Source of the DNA: Halomonas sp. 328
GTDB taxonomy: Bacteria; Pseudomonadota; Gammaproteobacteria; Pseudomonadales; Halomonadaceae
Direction: 5' to 3'
DNA length: 64,000 bases
Assembly: GCF_015645095.1 (NCBI RefSeq)
Contig: NZ_JADOTW010000007.1
Coordinates: 1 to 64,000 of the forward strand
In this document: positions 44,081-54,643 of the stretch, piece after piece
How positions within the stretch are numbered: the stretch's first letter is position 1
How the letters are laid out: each line of letters begins with the position of its first letter
Position numbers and translations under genes: made by a program
Notes under the pieces: model-generated
What the model was told of the DNA's origin: nothing
The model's database searches: none
Seen by the model: the letters and a program-made list of their open reading frames with translations, nothing else

Positions 44081-47000
44081 GCGGAGGCCTCCGTGGCGTG
44101 AGTGGGCGCCGGCTCACCGCGAAACAGGGCGTCCAGGCCGTCGATCAGGGCCCGGGGCGGGCGCTCGGCGTAGATGCCGCGGCCCTCCGTGGCGGTGGCG
44201 GGGCCGATGCCGCGCAGGAAGACGGTCAGCGAGCCGCCGATATGGCGGTCGTAGTCGTAGTCCGGCAGGCGCGACTTGAGCAGCCGGTGCAGGGCCAGCA
44301 GGTAGAGGGCGGCCTGCAGGTCGTAGCGCTTGTCGGCCATGGCGTCGCGCATGGCCGCCTGGGTGTAGGCGTCGTCGTCCGGCCCCAGGTGGTTGGACTT
44401 CCAGTCCAGCACGTAATAGCGCCCGTCGCGCTCGAACACCAGGTCGATAAAGCCCTTGAGCATGCCGTTGAGGGTGTCGGCGTCCAGTGCCGGGCGCGGG
44501 GCCCCGGCCAGGGTGTAAGCGCTGACCTGGCGGTCCAGGGCCGGGGTGGCGACCCGGTGGGCGGCGAACCAGAACTCCATCTCCACCTGGTAGCTGGCCA
44601 GTTCCTCGAGGCGCAGCGGCGACGCCTCGGGCAGCGGCAGCGGCGTGGTCAGGAGCTCGCCCAGCCAGCCGTTGAGCGGGGCCAGCCAGGCGCCCCAGCC
44701 GCGTAGCTGGGTGCGCCGGGCCAGCATGTCCTCGCGCAGGGCGGCGTCCCGGGCGGCGCGGCCGAAGCCCTGCTCGCCGGCCCACTCCAGCAGGCCATGC
44801 AGGAAGGTGCCGGGGCCGGGACCGCGGGGAAAACGGTGCAGGCGATGGGCCTGGGGGGGCTGCGTCGCGGCGCTGTCGCGGGGCTCGTCCATCACCTCGA
44901 AGGCGGTGGCCTCCAGGGGGGTGGTGGGCTCGGGCAAAGGCGCCGTTTCATCTGTCTTGGGCGGTAAGTCAGTGCTGACTGGGGCGCCTGCCTGCGCCGC
45001 GGCGGGGCCGGGCTCGAGGATGGCGCCGCCGGTGCGCAGCGCCGAGTAGCTGGCGATCCACCAGTGCTCCCGGGCCGGGCGCGTGGGCACCCGTGCCTCG
45101 CCCAGTTCGCCTTCGCCCTGGGCCGGGGTAACGCACTCGGCGGTGGCGGGGGGCGCCGGTTCGATGACGATGGCCTCCTCCTCGCCCTTGAGGGCGGCCA
45201 GGGCCGCGCCGAGGTTCTCCGGCGTGATCGGCTCGCCATTGGTGAGCAGCTGGCCCAGGGCGCTGGCCTCCAGCCCCTTGAGGGGGGCGACCCCCAGCCA
45301 GGTGGCGTGGCGGGCGCGGGTCAGGGCCACATAGAGCTTGCGCAGGTCCTCGCCCAGGCGCTCCCGGTCGGCGATGGCCAGGGTCGCCTCGTCGGCGGTG
45401 AGGCTGAGGCGCAGCCGGCCCTCGGCATCGTGCCAGCGCAGCGGCGAGTCGTCGGCCTTGGTGGCGCGGTGGTTGCCGATAAAGGGAAGGAACACCAGCG
45501 GGTACTCCAGCCCCTTGGACTTGTGGATGGTGATCACCTGCACCAGGTCGGCGTCGCTCTCCAGGCGCAGCTTATGGGCCTCGCCCTGGTCGTCCGGCTC
45601 GGCGATGGCCTCGGCCAGGAAGCGAATCAGCGCATGCTCGCCGTCCAGCTCCTGGCTGGCGTGCTGTAATAATTCGCCCAGATGCAGGAGGTCGGTAAGC
45701 CAGCGCTCACCTTCGCTGGAAGGTCCACCGGCCAGCAGCCGGCCGGGCACCTCGAAGTCGTTCATCAGCCGGCGCAGCAGCGGCAGCACCCCCTGGCGCT
45801 GCCACAGGCGGCGGTAGTCGCGGAACTGCAGCACCCGGGCCTCCCAGGCCAGCTCATCCTGCTGCAAGCGGTCGAGGGCGGCGAGGTCCAGGCCCAGGCC
45901 GGGGGTGGCCAGGGCGGCGCGCAGCAGGCGCTCATCGTCCGGGTCGGCGCAGGCGCGCAGCCAGGCCTCGAGCTCGACGGCCATGGGCGAGGCGAACACC
46001 TTGTCCTTGTCGGAGAGGTAGACGCTCTTGACCCCGCGGCGAGCCAGGGCACGGCGGATCTCCCGGGCCTCATTGATGCCGTTGACCAGCACCGCCATGT
46101 CCGAGGGGGCCAGCGGCGTGACGCTCTCGCCATTAGCGAAGCCCGCCGCGCCGCGCCGGCCCCGCTCCAGCAGGGCGACCATCTGGGAGGCGCAGCGCTC
46201 GGCCATCTCGCCCAGATAGGCGCCCCTGCCGAGGGGCTCGTCACTGTCCAGTTGCCAGAGGGTCATGGCCGGCTGTGGCTGGCCGTCGACGGTGAGTGAG
46301 TCCTTGCGGCCCTTCGCCTTGACCGGGGTGAAGGGCACCGGGTTGACGCTCGCCTCCTTGAACAGGAAGGCCCCGGCGGGGTGGGCCTCGGCGAATTCGA
46401 AGCAGCGGTTCACCGCGGCCACCATGGCGGCGCCGGAGCGGTAGTTGGTGCCCAGGGTAATGTGGCGGCCGGCGGTGTCGCGGCGGGCCTGGAGGTAGGT
46501 GTAGATATCGGCGCCGCGGAAGGCGTAGATCGCCTGCTTGGGGTCGCCGATCAGGAAGACGCCGGTCTCCGGCGCATTGTCGGCCAGGTGGTAGACCCGG
46601 TCGAAGATGCGGTACTGCACCGGGTCGGTGTCCTGGAACTCGTCCACCAGGGCCACCGGGAACTGCTGGCGAATACGCTCGGCCAAGGCGTCGGCACTGG
46701 GGCTGGCCAGCGCCCGGTCGAGATGCGTCAGCAGGTCGTTGGGGCCCATCTCAGCGCGGCGCTCCTGCTCGCGGGCCAGCCGCGCCCGGCACCACCGCAC
46801 GGCATGAATCAGCAGGTCGGCATGGGGCTCGGGCAGGGCATCCAGGGCCGCGGGCAGCTCGGCCAGGGCCTCCCAGGCCGCCGGCACCGGGGGCGTGCCC
46901 TCCTTCCAGATCTCCGCCATGCCCTCCGGGGTCAGGCGTTTCCAGGCGTTGGCGGTCAGCGCCGGGCGGCTCGCCTCGCCCTCGCACCAGTCGCGCAGGG

Positions 47001-47877
47001 CCCCCAGCCAGTTGGCGCGGCTCTTGGCATTGAAGCTCTGTCCCTTGAAGGCCTTGCGCTTGGCGGCCTCCTCCAGGGCCGGGCCCAGCTCGTCCAGCCA
47101 GGCGGCCCAGGGCGCCTTGAGCTCGGCGAGGCGCGCCTCGCGCTCCGCCCGGGCCGCGGCCAGGGTCTCGGCGGGGGGCGGGGCCCGGTGGTCCAGGGCG
47201 TCGCTTTCGGGGAGCAGCGGGCGCACGGCGGCGTAGAGGGAGGCGCGGCCCTCGGTGGGGGCCTCCCAGTAGCGGGTGATCTCGGCCAGGGCCTCGGCGT
47301 CCAGCGGGTAGTAGAAGCTGCGCCAGTAGTCGCGCACCACCTCCTGCTCGAGCTCGCCCTGGTCGGTGGTCAGCTCCAGGGAGAAGAGGCTGCCGCTGTC
47401 GAAGGCGTGCTCCCGCAGCATGCGGTAGCACCAGCTATGGATGGTGGAGACGGCGGCCTCGTCCATCCACTCGGCGGCCAGCTGCAGGCGCCGGGCGCAG
47501 GCGGGCCAGGCCGCCGGGTCGTACTGGTCGCGCAGGGCCAGCAGCAGCGGATCGAATGGGGGACAGACCCCCATTTCCGGCGCCGTGGACTCCGCCGGGG
47601 TCTGACCCCGAAAAACCTCGGCGGCTTCCACCAGGCGGGCGCGAATCCGCTCGCGCAGTTCCTGGGTGGCGGCGTTGGTAAAGGTCACCACCAGGATCTC
47701 CGGCGGGGTCAGGGCGCGGGGGAAGGCGGCTTCGTCCTCGGCATGGCGGGCGCCCAGCACCAGGCGCACATAGAGCAGGGCGATGGTAAAGGTCTTGCCG
47801 GTGCCGGCGCTGGCCTCGATCAGGCGGCTGCCGTGCAAGGGAAACGTCAAGGGGTCGAGCTGGGTGACATCACTCAT
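44077..47877 (-). CDS. recB: Exodeoxyribonuclease V beta subunit RecB
   Basis: 1266 residues: UvrD-type 3'-5' helicase plus the nuclease domain of RecBCD. Walker [21 protein letters not shown] is at residues 18-37, [19 protein letters not shown] and [20 protein letters not shown] follow, and motif VI-like [19 protein letters not shown]. The C-terminal nuclease has [20 protein letters not shown] with the catalytic D and DxK near residue 1155-1160. Length is close to E. coli RecB (1180) plus a REP-derived insert at about 85-108. Overlaps recC and recD by 4 bp each. Confidence 0.96.
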   Translation of the reverse strand: MSDVTQLDPLTFPLHGSRLIEASAGTGKTFTIALLYVRLVLGARHAEDEAAFPRALTPPEILVVTFTNAATQELRERIRARLVEAAEVFRGQTPAESTAPEMGVCPPFDPLLLALRDQYDPAAWPACARRLQLAAEWMDEAAVSTIHSWCYRMLREHAFDSGSLFSLELTTDQGELEQEVVRDYWRSFYYPLDAEALAEITRYWEAPTEGRASLYAAVRPLLPESDALDHRAPPPAETLAAARAEREARLAELKAPWAAWLDELGPALEEAAKRKAFKGQSFNAKSRANWLGALRDWCEGEASRPALTANAWKRLTPEGMAEIWKEGTPPVPAAWEALAELPAALDALPEPHADLLIHAVRWCRARLAREQERRAEMGPNDLLTHLDRALASPSADALAERIRQQFPVALVDEFQDTDPVQYRIFDRVYHLADNAPETGVFLIGDPKQAIYAFRGADIYTYLQARRDTAGRHITLGTNYRSGAAMVAAVNRCFEFAEAHPAGAFLFKEASVNPVPFTPVKAKGRKDSLTVDGQPQPAMTLWQLDSDEPLGRGAYLGEMAERCASQMVALLERGRRGAAGFANGESVTPLAPSDMAVLVNGINEAREIRRALARRGVKSVYLSDKDKVFASPMAVELEAWLRACADPDDERLLRAALATPGLGLDLAALDRLQQDELAWEARVLQFRDYRRLWQRQGVLPLLRRLMNDFEVPGRLLAGGPSSEGERWLTDLLHLGELLQHASQELDGEHALIRFLAEAIAEPDDQGEAHKLRLESDADLVQVITIHKSKGLEYPLVFLPFIGNHRATKADDSPLRWHDAEGRLRLSLTADEATLAIADRERLGEDLRKLYVALTRARHATWLGVAPLKGLEASALGQLLTNGEPITPENLGAALAALKGEEEAIVIEPAPPATAECVTPAQGEGELGEARVPTRPAREHWWIASYSALRTGGAILEPGPAAAQAGAPVSTDLPPKTDETAPLPEPTTPLEATAFEVMDEPRDSAATQPPQAHRLHRFPRGPGPGTFLHGLLEWAGEQGFGRAARDAALREDMLARRTQLRGWGAWLAPLNGWLGELLTTPLPLPEASPLRLEELASYQVEMEFWFAAHRVATPALDRQVSAYTLAGAPRPALDADTLNGMLKGFIDLVFERDGRYYVLDWKSNHLGPDDDAYTQAAMRDAMADKRYDLQAALYLLALHRLLKSRLPDYDYDRHIGGSLTVFLRGIGPATATEGRGIYAERPPRALIDGLDALFRGEPAPTHATEASA
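47554..47623. repeat. REP-like palindromic sequence in frame inside recB
   Basis: On the minus strand it contains GGGGTCAGACCCC and, 28 bases later, GGGGGTCTGTCCCCC, two palindromes of the kind that usually occur between genes in gammaproteobacteria. Here they translate in frame as [18 protein letters not shown], between two helices of the first helicase domain (residues about 85-108). Confidence 0.7.
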
Positions 47878-50800
47878 TTGCCGTCTCCCCCATTTTTCTC
47901 CCCTTTTACTGCGAGATAGAGCGGCGCCAGCAGCCGCTCGGCCAGTGTTGGAAAATCCAGCCTGGCGACGCCAAGCCGTTTCTCCTTATCGGCCGGGGCG
48001 GTGGCCATCAGGGCGGCGAAGTCGGGCCAGCGGTGGGCGAGGTAGGCGTTGCGGTCCACCTCGCCGCCGCTGAAGGCGTCGCCCTCGTAGGCCTTTCTCG
48101 CCTGCTGCCAGGCATCGCTGTCGGGGCCGTTGTTCTCCTTCGAGCCGTCGTGCCGGTCGACCTTGGCCAGCCAGGCGAAGGCGGTATCGCAGGCCAGCGG
48201 CAGGGGCTCGCGCATCCCCGCCTGCCAGGCGTCGATCAGCTCGCCGAGGCGTTGCCGGGCGGCCGTGGCCTCCACGGGGGGCAGGGTCACGCTGCCGGCC
48301 TTGGAGAGCAGCCGGGTGGTCAGGGGCGCCTCCAGGTTGCCGGCCAGATGGGCCACCCAGGGGCGCACCAGTTGGGCCCAGCGGTACTTCTTCTGCTTGA
48401 TCAGGCTGCTGCTGGTCAGCAGCAGGCGACAGCGCTCGCCTGCGTCGTTCGTGCGCAGCTGATCGAGCCAGTCCTCCAGGGGCGGGGTGGTGCGGGTGGG
48501 CAGTGCCAGGCGCACCGGCTCGGGCTCTTCCACCGCATGGGGCCAGGCGTCGATCAGCTCGGCGTACTCGGCGAACAGCGCCTCCATGGGCTCGGTGAGG
48601 CTCTCGCGCATGCGTTCGGCGAAGGCGCCCATGGCCAGCACCCCCTGGCCCTCCAGGCGCTGCAGGGCCTCGTCCAGCGCCGCGATCCGCGGCTGGCCGG
48701 CATCCACGGCGCGGCGCTGGGCCTGGATCAGGGCGTCCTGCAGTTGCCAGTGGGTCAGGCCGTCGAGGGCGAAGGGCTCCTGGTCGAGGCGGGTCAGTTC
48801 CTCCCGCTCCAGGAAGACCCGTAGGCGGGTATTGAAGAAGGCCTTGGCCGGGTCGCGCAGAAAGCTTCCGAGCTGATGCAGCGTGAGCGGGTTTTCCTGC
48901 GCGAAATCACCCAGGGCCTGGGCGTCCGCCGTGGGAATCGCCTCGTTATGCACGTCCCGCCACTCATGGGCATAGGTAAAACGGCGCCGGGCCGAGGTGT
49001 CCCGGACCGCCTGCTGCGCCGGGGTGGGGAAGTAGTCGCGGCTGAAGGGCTGCAACGGATGCTCGGTGGTCAGGGCGGCGAGCAGGTCGTCGCCATGCGC
49101 TGTCTGCCAGCCGGCGGCCAAGTGGTCGCGCAGCTGGCCCACCAGCACCGAGGGGGGCTTCTCGGCGTTGTCGACGATGCTGCGCCCCACCCAGCTGATA
49201 TAGAGCTGGCGCCGCGCCGAGAGCAGCGCCTCCAGGAAGAGGTAGCGGTCGTCCTCGCGGCGCGAGCGGTCGCCGGGGCGGTAGTCGCCGTGCATCAGGT
49301 CGATATCCAGCGGCGGCTGGCTGCGCGGGTAGTCGCCGTCGTTCATGCCCAAGAGACACACCCGCTGGAAGGGGATAGCGCGCATCGGCATCAGGGTGGC
49401 GAAGTTGACCGCCCCGGCCAGGAAGCGCTGGGAGAGGCTGTGCTCGTCGATCTGCCCCAGCCAGTGCTCGCGCACCACCGAGAGCGGAAGCTCCCGGGTC
49501 AGCCCCGCCTCCCGGGCGCTCTCCTGGAAGGTCTGCAGGCCCTGTTCCAGGCGCGCCAGCATCAGGCTGTCGGCGGGCTCCTCCGCGCTGAAACAGGCCT
49601 CCAGCAGCTCGCGCAGCACCGCCACCCAGGCGTCCGCGTCCTGGGCTTGGCGCAGCCGCTGCCACTGGGCCTCCAGGGTCTCCAGTAGCTGCGCCAGGGG
49701 GCCGGCCAGGCCCGCCTCCAGGCCGCCGATATCGTCGTAGGGCTCGATGCCCTGCCAGGCGCCGCCGCCGTTGCCCACCGCATAGCCGAGCAGCAGCCGG
49801 CGCAGGCCGAAGGCCCAGGTGTTCTGGGTCAGGCCCTCGGGCAGGTCGAGGCTGCCGCGCTGGCGGGCGTCGAGTCCCCAGCGGATGCCGGCGCCCTCGA
49901 TCCAGCGGGCGAGCGTCGGCAGGTCCGCCTCGTCGAGGCCGAAGCGGGCCCGCAGCGCCGGCACCTCCAGCAGGTCGAGCAGGTCGCTCACCGAGAAGCG
50001 CAGCTCCGGCAGGCGCAGCAGCTTCTCGAGGGCCACCATCAGCGGCAGCCGGTGGCGGTCGGCCTGGTCGGAGAGGGTGAAGGGGATATGCCGTGGGTCA
50101 TCCGGCGGGTATTGGCCGAAGACCGCCTGGATATGCGGGGCGTAGTGATCGATCTCCGGCACCATCACGATGATATCCCGGGGCCTGAGCTCGGGGTCGG
50201 CGGCGAAGGCGGCCAGCAACTGGTCGTGGAGGACTTCCACCTCCCGCTGGGGGCCGTGGGCGACGTGGAAGACCAGGGAGTCGTCCTCGGCCGGGTCCAG
50301 CGCCGGCCAGGTGTCGCGGCTCTCGGCCAGCGGGCGCAGGGCGCGGATATCGTCCTGCAGCTGTTGCAGCAGCAGGCCAGGCGAATCGTCCGGCACGCAG
50401 GGCTCGAAGAGATCGATGCGCAGCGCCTCACCTTCGAAGAGCCCTTGATAGCTGCCGGCGTCGTCGTGTTCGTCGAGCAGGCGCAGGTAGTCGCGGCCCT
50501 GCTTGCCCCAGGCCGCCAGCAGCGGCTGGGCGTGTAGGTGCAGGGCGGCCTCGCCGTCGCCATCGCCGAGCACGTCGAGGCGCTCCGGCATGCCCGGCTT
50601 GCGGGCTTGCCGCCTTCGCGCCGCCCGCAGCAGCTCCTTATGCTCGATGATATCGGCCCAGTAGTGCTCGCAGGGGTTGTGCACGCAGAGCAGCACCTGG
50701 CTGACCCGGGCGATGGCGGCCAGGGCCTCCAGGGTCTGCTGGGGCAAGGAGGAGATGCCGAAGACCACCACCCGGCGCGGCAGCCCGGGAGGCCGGTGGC

Positions 50801-51509
50801 TGGGAGTCAGCGACTCGGCGGCGGCGAGAAAGCGCCGGTGCACCCGGGCGCGGCTGGAGTCGATACCGGCGCTGCCATGGGCGGCCTCCACGTCGGCGCA
50901 TAGCGCCCGCCACAGCTCCGGCTGCCAGCGTTGGGCCTCCTCCAGGGGGCGCGCCTCGCCGCGGGCGGAGATGCGCACGTCCTGCCCCGCCGCCCAGGCG
51001 TCCAGCCAGTCGGCCCGGTAGACCTGGTACTGGTCGAAGAGGTCGGCCAGCCGTTCGGCCAACTGGTGGTGCTTGCGCAGGTCGGCATCGTCGGCCAGGA
51101 AGCGCGCCAGGGGCGCGAAGCTGGGCCGGTCCAGCAGCCCCGGCAAGAGGCGCAGCAGCCGCCACACCAGCCGCGACTTGTCCAGGGGCGAGGTGGCGGG
51201 CACCGCGTTCTCGTCGCCGCTGACATGGTTCAGCACGCTGCGATAGGCCTGCCACAAGAAGCGCGCCGGCAGGGTCACGTCGAGTGCGGCGGCGATGCCG
51301 GCGCCGCCCTGGGGGGCGTCCTCGGCCAAGGCCAGCTTGAGCCACTGGCCGATGCCGTTGCTCTGTACCAGGATGGTCTCGTTCTCCAGCGGGCCGAGGG
51401 GATGGCGGGTCATCCACTCCACCGCCAGGTGGCGCAGGGCCTCCAGGCGGTTGCCGTGGATCACCATGAAACCGGGGGAGAGGGCGGTCGTGGCGACGGC
51501 CAGGGACAT
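47874..51509 (-). CDS. recC: Exodeoxyribonuclease V gamma subunit RecC
   Basis: 1211 residues from the ATG at 51509 after GGAAG; an open upstream extension is not supported by a ribosome binding site. RecC holds the complex together and recognises Chi. Characteristic stretches: FMVIHGNRLEALRHLAVEWM at the N-terminus, VQSNGIGQWLKLALAE, LVFHVAHGPQREVEVLHDQL, DIIVMVPEIDHYAPHIQAVF, RAIPFQRVCLLGMNDGDYPR and DRYLFLEALLSARRQLYISW. First gene of the recC-recB-recD operon with ATGA overlap into recB, the standard order. Confidence 0.96.
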   Translation of the reverse strand: MSLAVATTALSPGFMVIHGNRLEALRHLAVEWMTRHPLGPLENETILVQSNGIGQWLKLALAEDAPQGGAGIAAALDVTLPARFLWQAYRSVLNHVSGDENAVPATSPLDKSRLVWRLLRLLPGLLDRPSFAPLARFLADDADLRKHHQLAERLADLFDQYQVYRADWLDAWAAGQDVRISARGEARPLEEAQRWQPELWRALCADVEAAHGSAGIDSSRARVHRRFLAAAESLTPSHRPPGLPRRVVVFGISSLPQQTLEALAAIARVSQVLLCVHNPCEHYWADIIEHKELLRAARRRQARKPGMPERLDVLGDGDGEAALHLHAQPLLAAWGKQGRDYLRLLDEHDDAGSYQGLFEGEALRIDLFEPCVPDDSPGLLLQQLQDDIRALRPLAESRDTWPALDPAEDDSLVFHVAHGPQREVEVLHDQLLAAFAADPELRPRDIIVMVPEIDHYAPHIQAVFGQYPPDDPRHIPFTLSDQADRHRLPLMVALEKLLRLPELRFSVSDLLDLLEVPALRARFGLDEADLPTLARWIEGAGIRWGLDARQRGSLDLPEGLTQNTWAFGLRRLLLGYAVGNGGGAWQGIEPYDDIGGLEAGLAGPLAQLLETLEAQWQRLRQAQDADAWVAVLRELLEACFSAEEPADSLMLARLEQGLQTFQESAREAGLTRELPLSVVREHWLGQIDEHSLSQRFLAGAVNFATLMPMRAIPFQRVCLLGMNDGDYPRSQPPLDIDLMHGDYRPGDRSRREDDRYLFLEALLSARRQLYISWVGRSIVDNAEKPPSVLVGQLRDHLAAGWQTAHGDDLLAALTTEHPLQPFSRDYFPTPAQQAVRDTSARRRFTYAHEWRDVHNEAIPTADAQALGDFAQENPLTLHQLGSFLRDPAKAFFNTRLRVFLEREELTRLDQEPFALDGLTHWQLQDALIQAQRRAVDAGQPRIAALDEALQRLEGQGVLAMGAFAERMRESLTEPMEALFAEYAELIDAWPHAVEEPEPVRLALPTRTTPPLEDWLDQLRTNDAGERCRLLLTSSSLIKQKKYRWAQLVRPWVAHLAGNLEAPLTTRLLSKAGSVTLPPVEATAARQRLGELIDAWQAGMREPLPLACDTAFAWLAKVDRHDGSKENNGPDSDAWQQARKAYEGDAFSGGEVDRNAYLAHRWPDFAALMATAPADKEKRLGVARLDFPTLAERLLAPLYLAVKGEKNGGDGK

Positions 51510-51592
51510 GGGCGCTTCCTTCGCGATGGGCCGGGGTGACTTATGGTGCCATAGCAAAAAGGCGGGGGTTAGCCCGCAGGAAAAGGCGAAGC

Positions 51593-52540
51593 CTAGCCCG
51601 CCAGGTTGGTCACCGGTCTGCCGTCGATAAAGGCCAGCAGGTTGTCGAAGGCGTCGCCGAAGTAGCGCTCGTAGCTCTCCCTCTCCACATAGCCCAGGTG
51701 GGGGGTGGCCAGCAGGTTGGGGAGGGCGAGCAGGGGGTGAGCGGTCACCGGTTCCTCCTCGAAGACATCGATGGCCGCCTGGCCGGGGCGTCCGGCCACG
51801 AGGGCCGCCTCCAGGGCGCCGGGGGCGATCAGCTGGGCGCGGCTGGTATTGACCAGCAGGGCATCGGGCTTCATGCGCGCCAGGTGCTCGGCGCCGACGA
51901 TGCCGCGGGTGCCCTCGTTGAGGCGCAGGTGCAGGCTCAGCACGTCGGCGCGGGCGAAGAGGTCATCCTGGCCGGCGGCGATGGCCAGGCCGTCCTCGGT
52001 GGCGCGGCGACGGCTGCCGTCGCGGCCCCAGACCAGCACCTTCATGCCGAAGGCTTGGCCGTAGCGGGCCACCAGGCGGCCGATGCGGCCATAACCGAAG
52101 ATCCCCAGGGTGTGGCCGTGCAGGCCGCTGCCCAGGGTGCGTTGCCACCCCCCGGCCTTGAGGTGGGTGGCCTCCTCGACGAGATGACGCCGCGCCGCCA
52201 GCACCAGGGCCCAGGTCAGTTCCGCCGGGGCCTGGGGCGAGCCGGTACCGGTCATCACGGTGACGCCGTGCTTGCGGCAGGCGGCCAGGTCCACATGGCC
52301 GGCACCGCCGCCGGTCTGGCTGATCACCCGGAGCCGGGGCAGGCGCGCGAGCAGCTCGGCGGTGATCGGCGTGCGTTCGCGGATCAGCACCAGGGCCTCG
52401 GCGTCTCGGAAGCGCTCGGCGAGGGCCTCGATATCGCTGAGAGTGTCGTTGAATATCGCCACCTCATGGCCCGCCAGCCGGGCGAAGGCGTCGAGGCGGC
52501 GGACGCAGTCCTGGTAATCGTCGGGGATCATGATCTTCAT
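51593..52540 (-). CDS. D-2-hydroxyacid dehydrogenase family protein
   Basis: 315 residues from the ATG at 52540 after AAGGAG. NAD-binding motif LGIFGYGRIGRLVARYGQAF near residue 145-165; catalytic residues fit R (VNTSRAQLIAPG), E (DVFEEEP) and H (ATPHLGYVE). The N-terminal MKIMIPDDYQDCVRRLDAFA is typical of a subgroup of uncharacterised plant and bacterial phosphoglycerate-dehydrogenase-like proteins. Substrate unknown. Lies upstream of recC on the same strand (84 bp). Confidence 0.9.
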   Translation of the reverse strand: MKIMIPDDYQDCVRRLDAFARLAGHEVAIFNDTLSDIEALAERFRDAEALVLIRERTPITAELLARLPRLRVISQTGGGAGHVDLAACRKHGVTVMTGTGSPQAPAELTWALVLAARRHLVEEATHLKAGGWQRTLGSGLHGHTLGIFGYGRIGRLVARYGQAFGMKVLVWGRDGSRRRATEDGLAIAAGQDDLFARADVLSLHLRLNEGTRGIVGAEHLARMKPDALLVNTSRAQLIAPGALEAALVAGRPGQAAIDVFEEEPVTAHPLLALPNLLATPHLGYVERESYERYFGDAFDNLLAFIDGRPVTNLAG

Positions 52541-52615
52541 CGCTCGGCTCCTTGCCGGACACACCAGTGCCTAGCTTCGCCGGAATCGCCGGGCGAGTCG
52601 ACTCTTGCCGAGGGG

Positions 52616-53122
52616 TCACTCGAGCAGGAAGGGCAGCTCGCCGGCCTCGTGGGCCAGCAGCCATTGCTTGCGGCCGAGGCCGCCGGCATAGCCGGTGAGG
52701 CGTCCGTCGCTGCCGATCACCCGGTGGCAGGGCACCACGATGGCGATGGGGTTCCGGCCATTGGCGGCGCCCACGGCGCGCTGGCCGCCCTTGCAGCGCA
52801 GCTGCTCGGCGATCTCCGCGTAACAGCGGGTTTCGCCGAAGGGAATGGTAGCCAGCGCCGCCCAGACCCGGCGCTGGAAGTCGGTGCCGACGGGGGCCAG
52901 CGGCAGGTCGAAGGCCCGGCGGGTGCCGGCGAAGTACTCGGCGAGCTGGGCCTTGGCCCGCTCGGTCAGCGCACCGGGGCAGGGCGGGGCGTCCTCGTCC
53001 AGGGTAAAACCGATCTCGGTGATGCCGGTGGCATCGGCGCGGATGCGGATCAGCCCCAGGGCATCGGCGGCGGGGGGACGGTAGTAGTCCAGGGCGGTGG
53101 CGAGAGAGGCCTTAGCGGTCAT
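52616..53122 (-). CDS. ogt: Methylated-DNA--protein-cysteine methyltransferase
   Basis: 168-residue suicide enzyme that removes methyl groups from O6-methylguanine. The active-site motif is [20 protein letters not shown], with the acceptor Cys near residue 131. [20 protein letters not shown] and [13 protein letters not shown] form the DNA-binding helix and arginine finger region. Its start overlaps the end of the upstream Ada/AlkA gene by 11 bp, so the two repair genes are translated together. Confidence 0.95.
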   Translation of the reverse strand: MTAKASLATALDYYRPPAADALGLIRIRADATGITEIGFTLDEDAPPCPGALTERAKAQLAEYFAGTRRAFDLPLAPVGTDFQRRVWAALATIPFGETRCYAEIAEQLRCKGGQRAVGAANGRNPIAIVVPCHRVIGSDGRLTGYAGGLGRKQWLLAHEAGELPFLLE

Positions 53123-54497
53123 GGGCTGGGCTCCGTGGGTCGTGATGCCAGAGTTGCAGGGTCAGGTAGCTGCGCCAGGGGGCGGCGGCGGCCGGATCGG
53201 CCCCCTCCAGGCGTGGCAGGGCGCGACGCACCCCGGCGTCGCCCTCCAGCCAGATATCCGGGTGGCCGGTGCCGCGCAGGGCCGCGTAGCGGGCCGTCCA
53301 GGGGCCGATGCCCTTGAGTGACGTCCACGCCAGGGGCTCGTCGCCCGCCTCGCCGCCAGCATAGCAGGCCGCGAAGCGGCGCAGGGTGGCCCGGCGGGAT
53401 TCCGGCATGCCGAGGAAGGCCAGCGTATCGGCGGCGACGGCCGCCGGGGTGGGGAAGTGGCGCCGCCCGTCGCCGGCCGGCTCGCCCAGGGCGGCCACCA
53501 GGGTCGTGACCAGGCGCCGCGCCGCGATGATCGAGACCTGCTGGCCGAGGATGGCGCGTACCCCGGCCTCGAAGGGTCCCCAGGTGCCGGGCAGGCGCAG
53601 CCCCTCGACCAGCGGCAGGCCCGGGGCGGCCTCCCGCAGCCGGGCTTCGATACCGGCGCTGTCGGCGTCCAGGTCGAGCAGCCGGCGGATGCGCCGCATC
53701 ACCGGGGCCAGGGCGCCCAGGTCGTCGAGCACCAGGCGTACCCGGAAAGCGTGGCGTTCGGGGTGGTGCTCGGCGGTGAAGTGACCGCGGGCCTCGCCCC
53801 AGGCGAGGGTGCGGCCATAGTGCGTGGCGTCGCCCCACTCCAGGCCCTCGATGGCCCGGCCGGCGAGAAAGTCGCGCAGTTCATGCCAGGCATAGGGTGG
53901 CCGATAGGCCAGGGTCAGGGTCAGTGCCTCCTCGGCGTCGCCGGCGCGGCGGCGCAGCTCCCGGGGCGCCAGGCCGATGCGCGCCCGGAAGGCGTCGTTG
54001 AAGCGGCGCAGGCTGCGAAAGCCGCTGGCATGGGCCACCTGGGCGATCGGCAGGCGCGTCTGGTGGAGCAACTGCTTGGCGAACAGGCACTGGCGATGCT
54101 GGGCATAGGCCTTGGGGGAGACGCCGAGGTTTTCCTGGAAGAGCCGGCGCAAATAGCGTTCGCCGATGCCCAGCCGCATGCAGAGCGCGCCCAGCGAGTC
54201 GTTCTCCAGGGCGCCCTCGTCGATCAGACGCAGGGCCCGCTCCAGGGTCGTGGCGGTGCCGCGCCAGGCCGGAGAGTCCGGGGCGCTGTCCGGGCGGCAG
54301 CGCAGGCAGGGACGAAAGCCCGCCTCGGCGGCGGCCAGGGCGCTCGGGTAGTAGCGTACATTGGCCTCCCGGGGCGGCGTGGCCGGGCAGATCGGCCGGC
54401 AGTAGATGCCGGTGGTCAGCACCGCGGTGACGAAGCGACCGTCGAAGCGGGCATCCCGGGCCAGGCGTGCCTGGCGGCAGAGGGCGGGGTCGAGCAT
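53112..54497 (-). CDS. alkA: Ada-type regulator fused to 3-methyladenine DNA glycosylase (AlkA)
   Basis: 461 residues from the ATG at 54497. Three parts: an Ada N-terminal zinc domain (about 5-75; YCRPICPA and PCLRCRPD give the four Cys, the first of which accepts methyl from methylphosphotriesters), an AraC-type helix-turn-helix (about 85-185), and an AlkA glycosylase (about 195-461) with the helix-hairpin-helix [18 protein letters not shown] and catalytic Asp in [13 protein letters not shown]. It links sensing of alkylation damage with base excision and lies in an operon with ogt. Start chosen by domain boundary; longer in-frame extension lacks similarity. Confidence 0.93.
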   Translation of the reverse strand: MLDPALCRQARLARDARFDGRFVTAVLTTGIYCRPICPATPPREANVRYYPSALAAAEAGFRPCLRCRPDSAPDSPAWRGTATTLERALRLIDEGALENDSLGALCMRLGIGERYLRRLFQENLGVSPKAYAQHRQCLFAKQLLHQTRLPIAQVAHASGFRSLRRFNDAFRARIGLAPRELRRRAGDAEEALTLTLAYRPPYAWHELRDFLAGRAIEGLEWGDATHYGRTLAWGEARGHFTAEHHPERHAFRVRLVLDDLGALAPVMRRIRRLLDLDADSAGIEARLREAAPGLPLVEGLRLPGTWGPFEAGVRAILGQQVSIIAARRLVTTLVAALGEPAGDGRRHFPTPAAVAADTLAFLGMPESRRATLRRFAACYAGGEAGDEPLAWTSLKGIGPWTARYAALRGTGHPDIWLEGDAGVRRALPRLEGADPAAAAPWRSYLTLQLWHHDPRSPAHDR

Positions 54498-54643
54498 GGT
54501 GAAGACCTCGGCGAAACCTGTCCTCAGTGTACGCCCCGCGCCGGGAAAGACTGGCCGGAATCGGCCCTGGAGTGTCTTCAACGCCGCCCTGGGGTAGGCT
54601 CTCCCCTTTCGATAATCACTCCAACGACACTTCCGAGGCTTCC

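Noticed and set aside
54497..54581. An earlier start for the Ada/AlkA fusion at 54581
   Set aside because: The extra residues are not part of the Ada domain, which starts at [12 protein letters not shown], and the extension lies in the promoter region shared with dctP.
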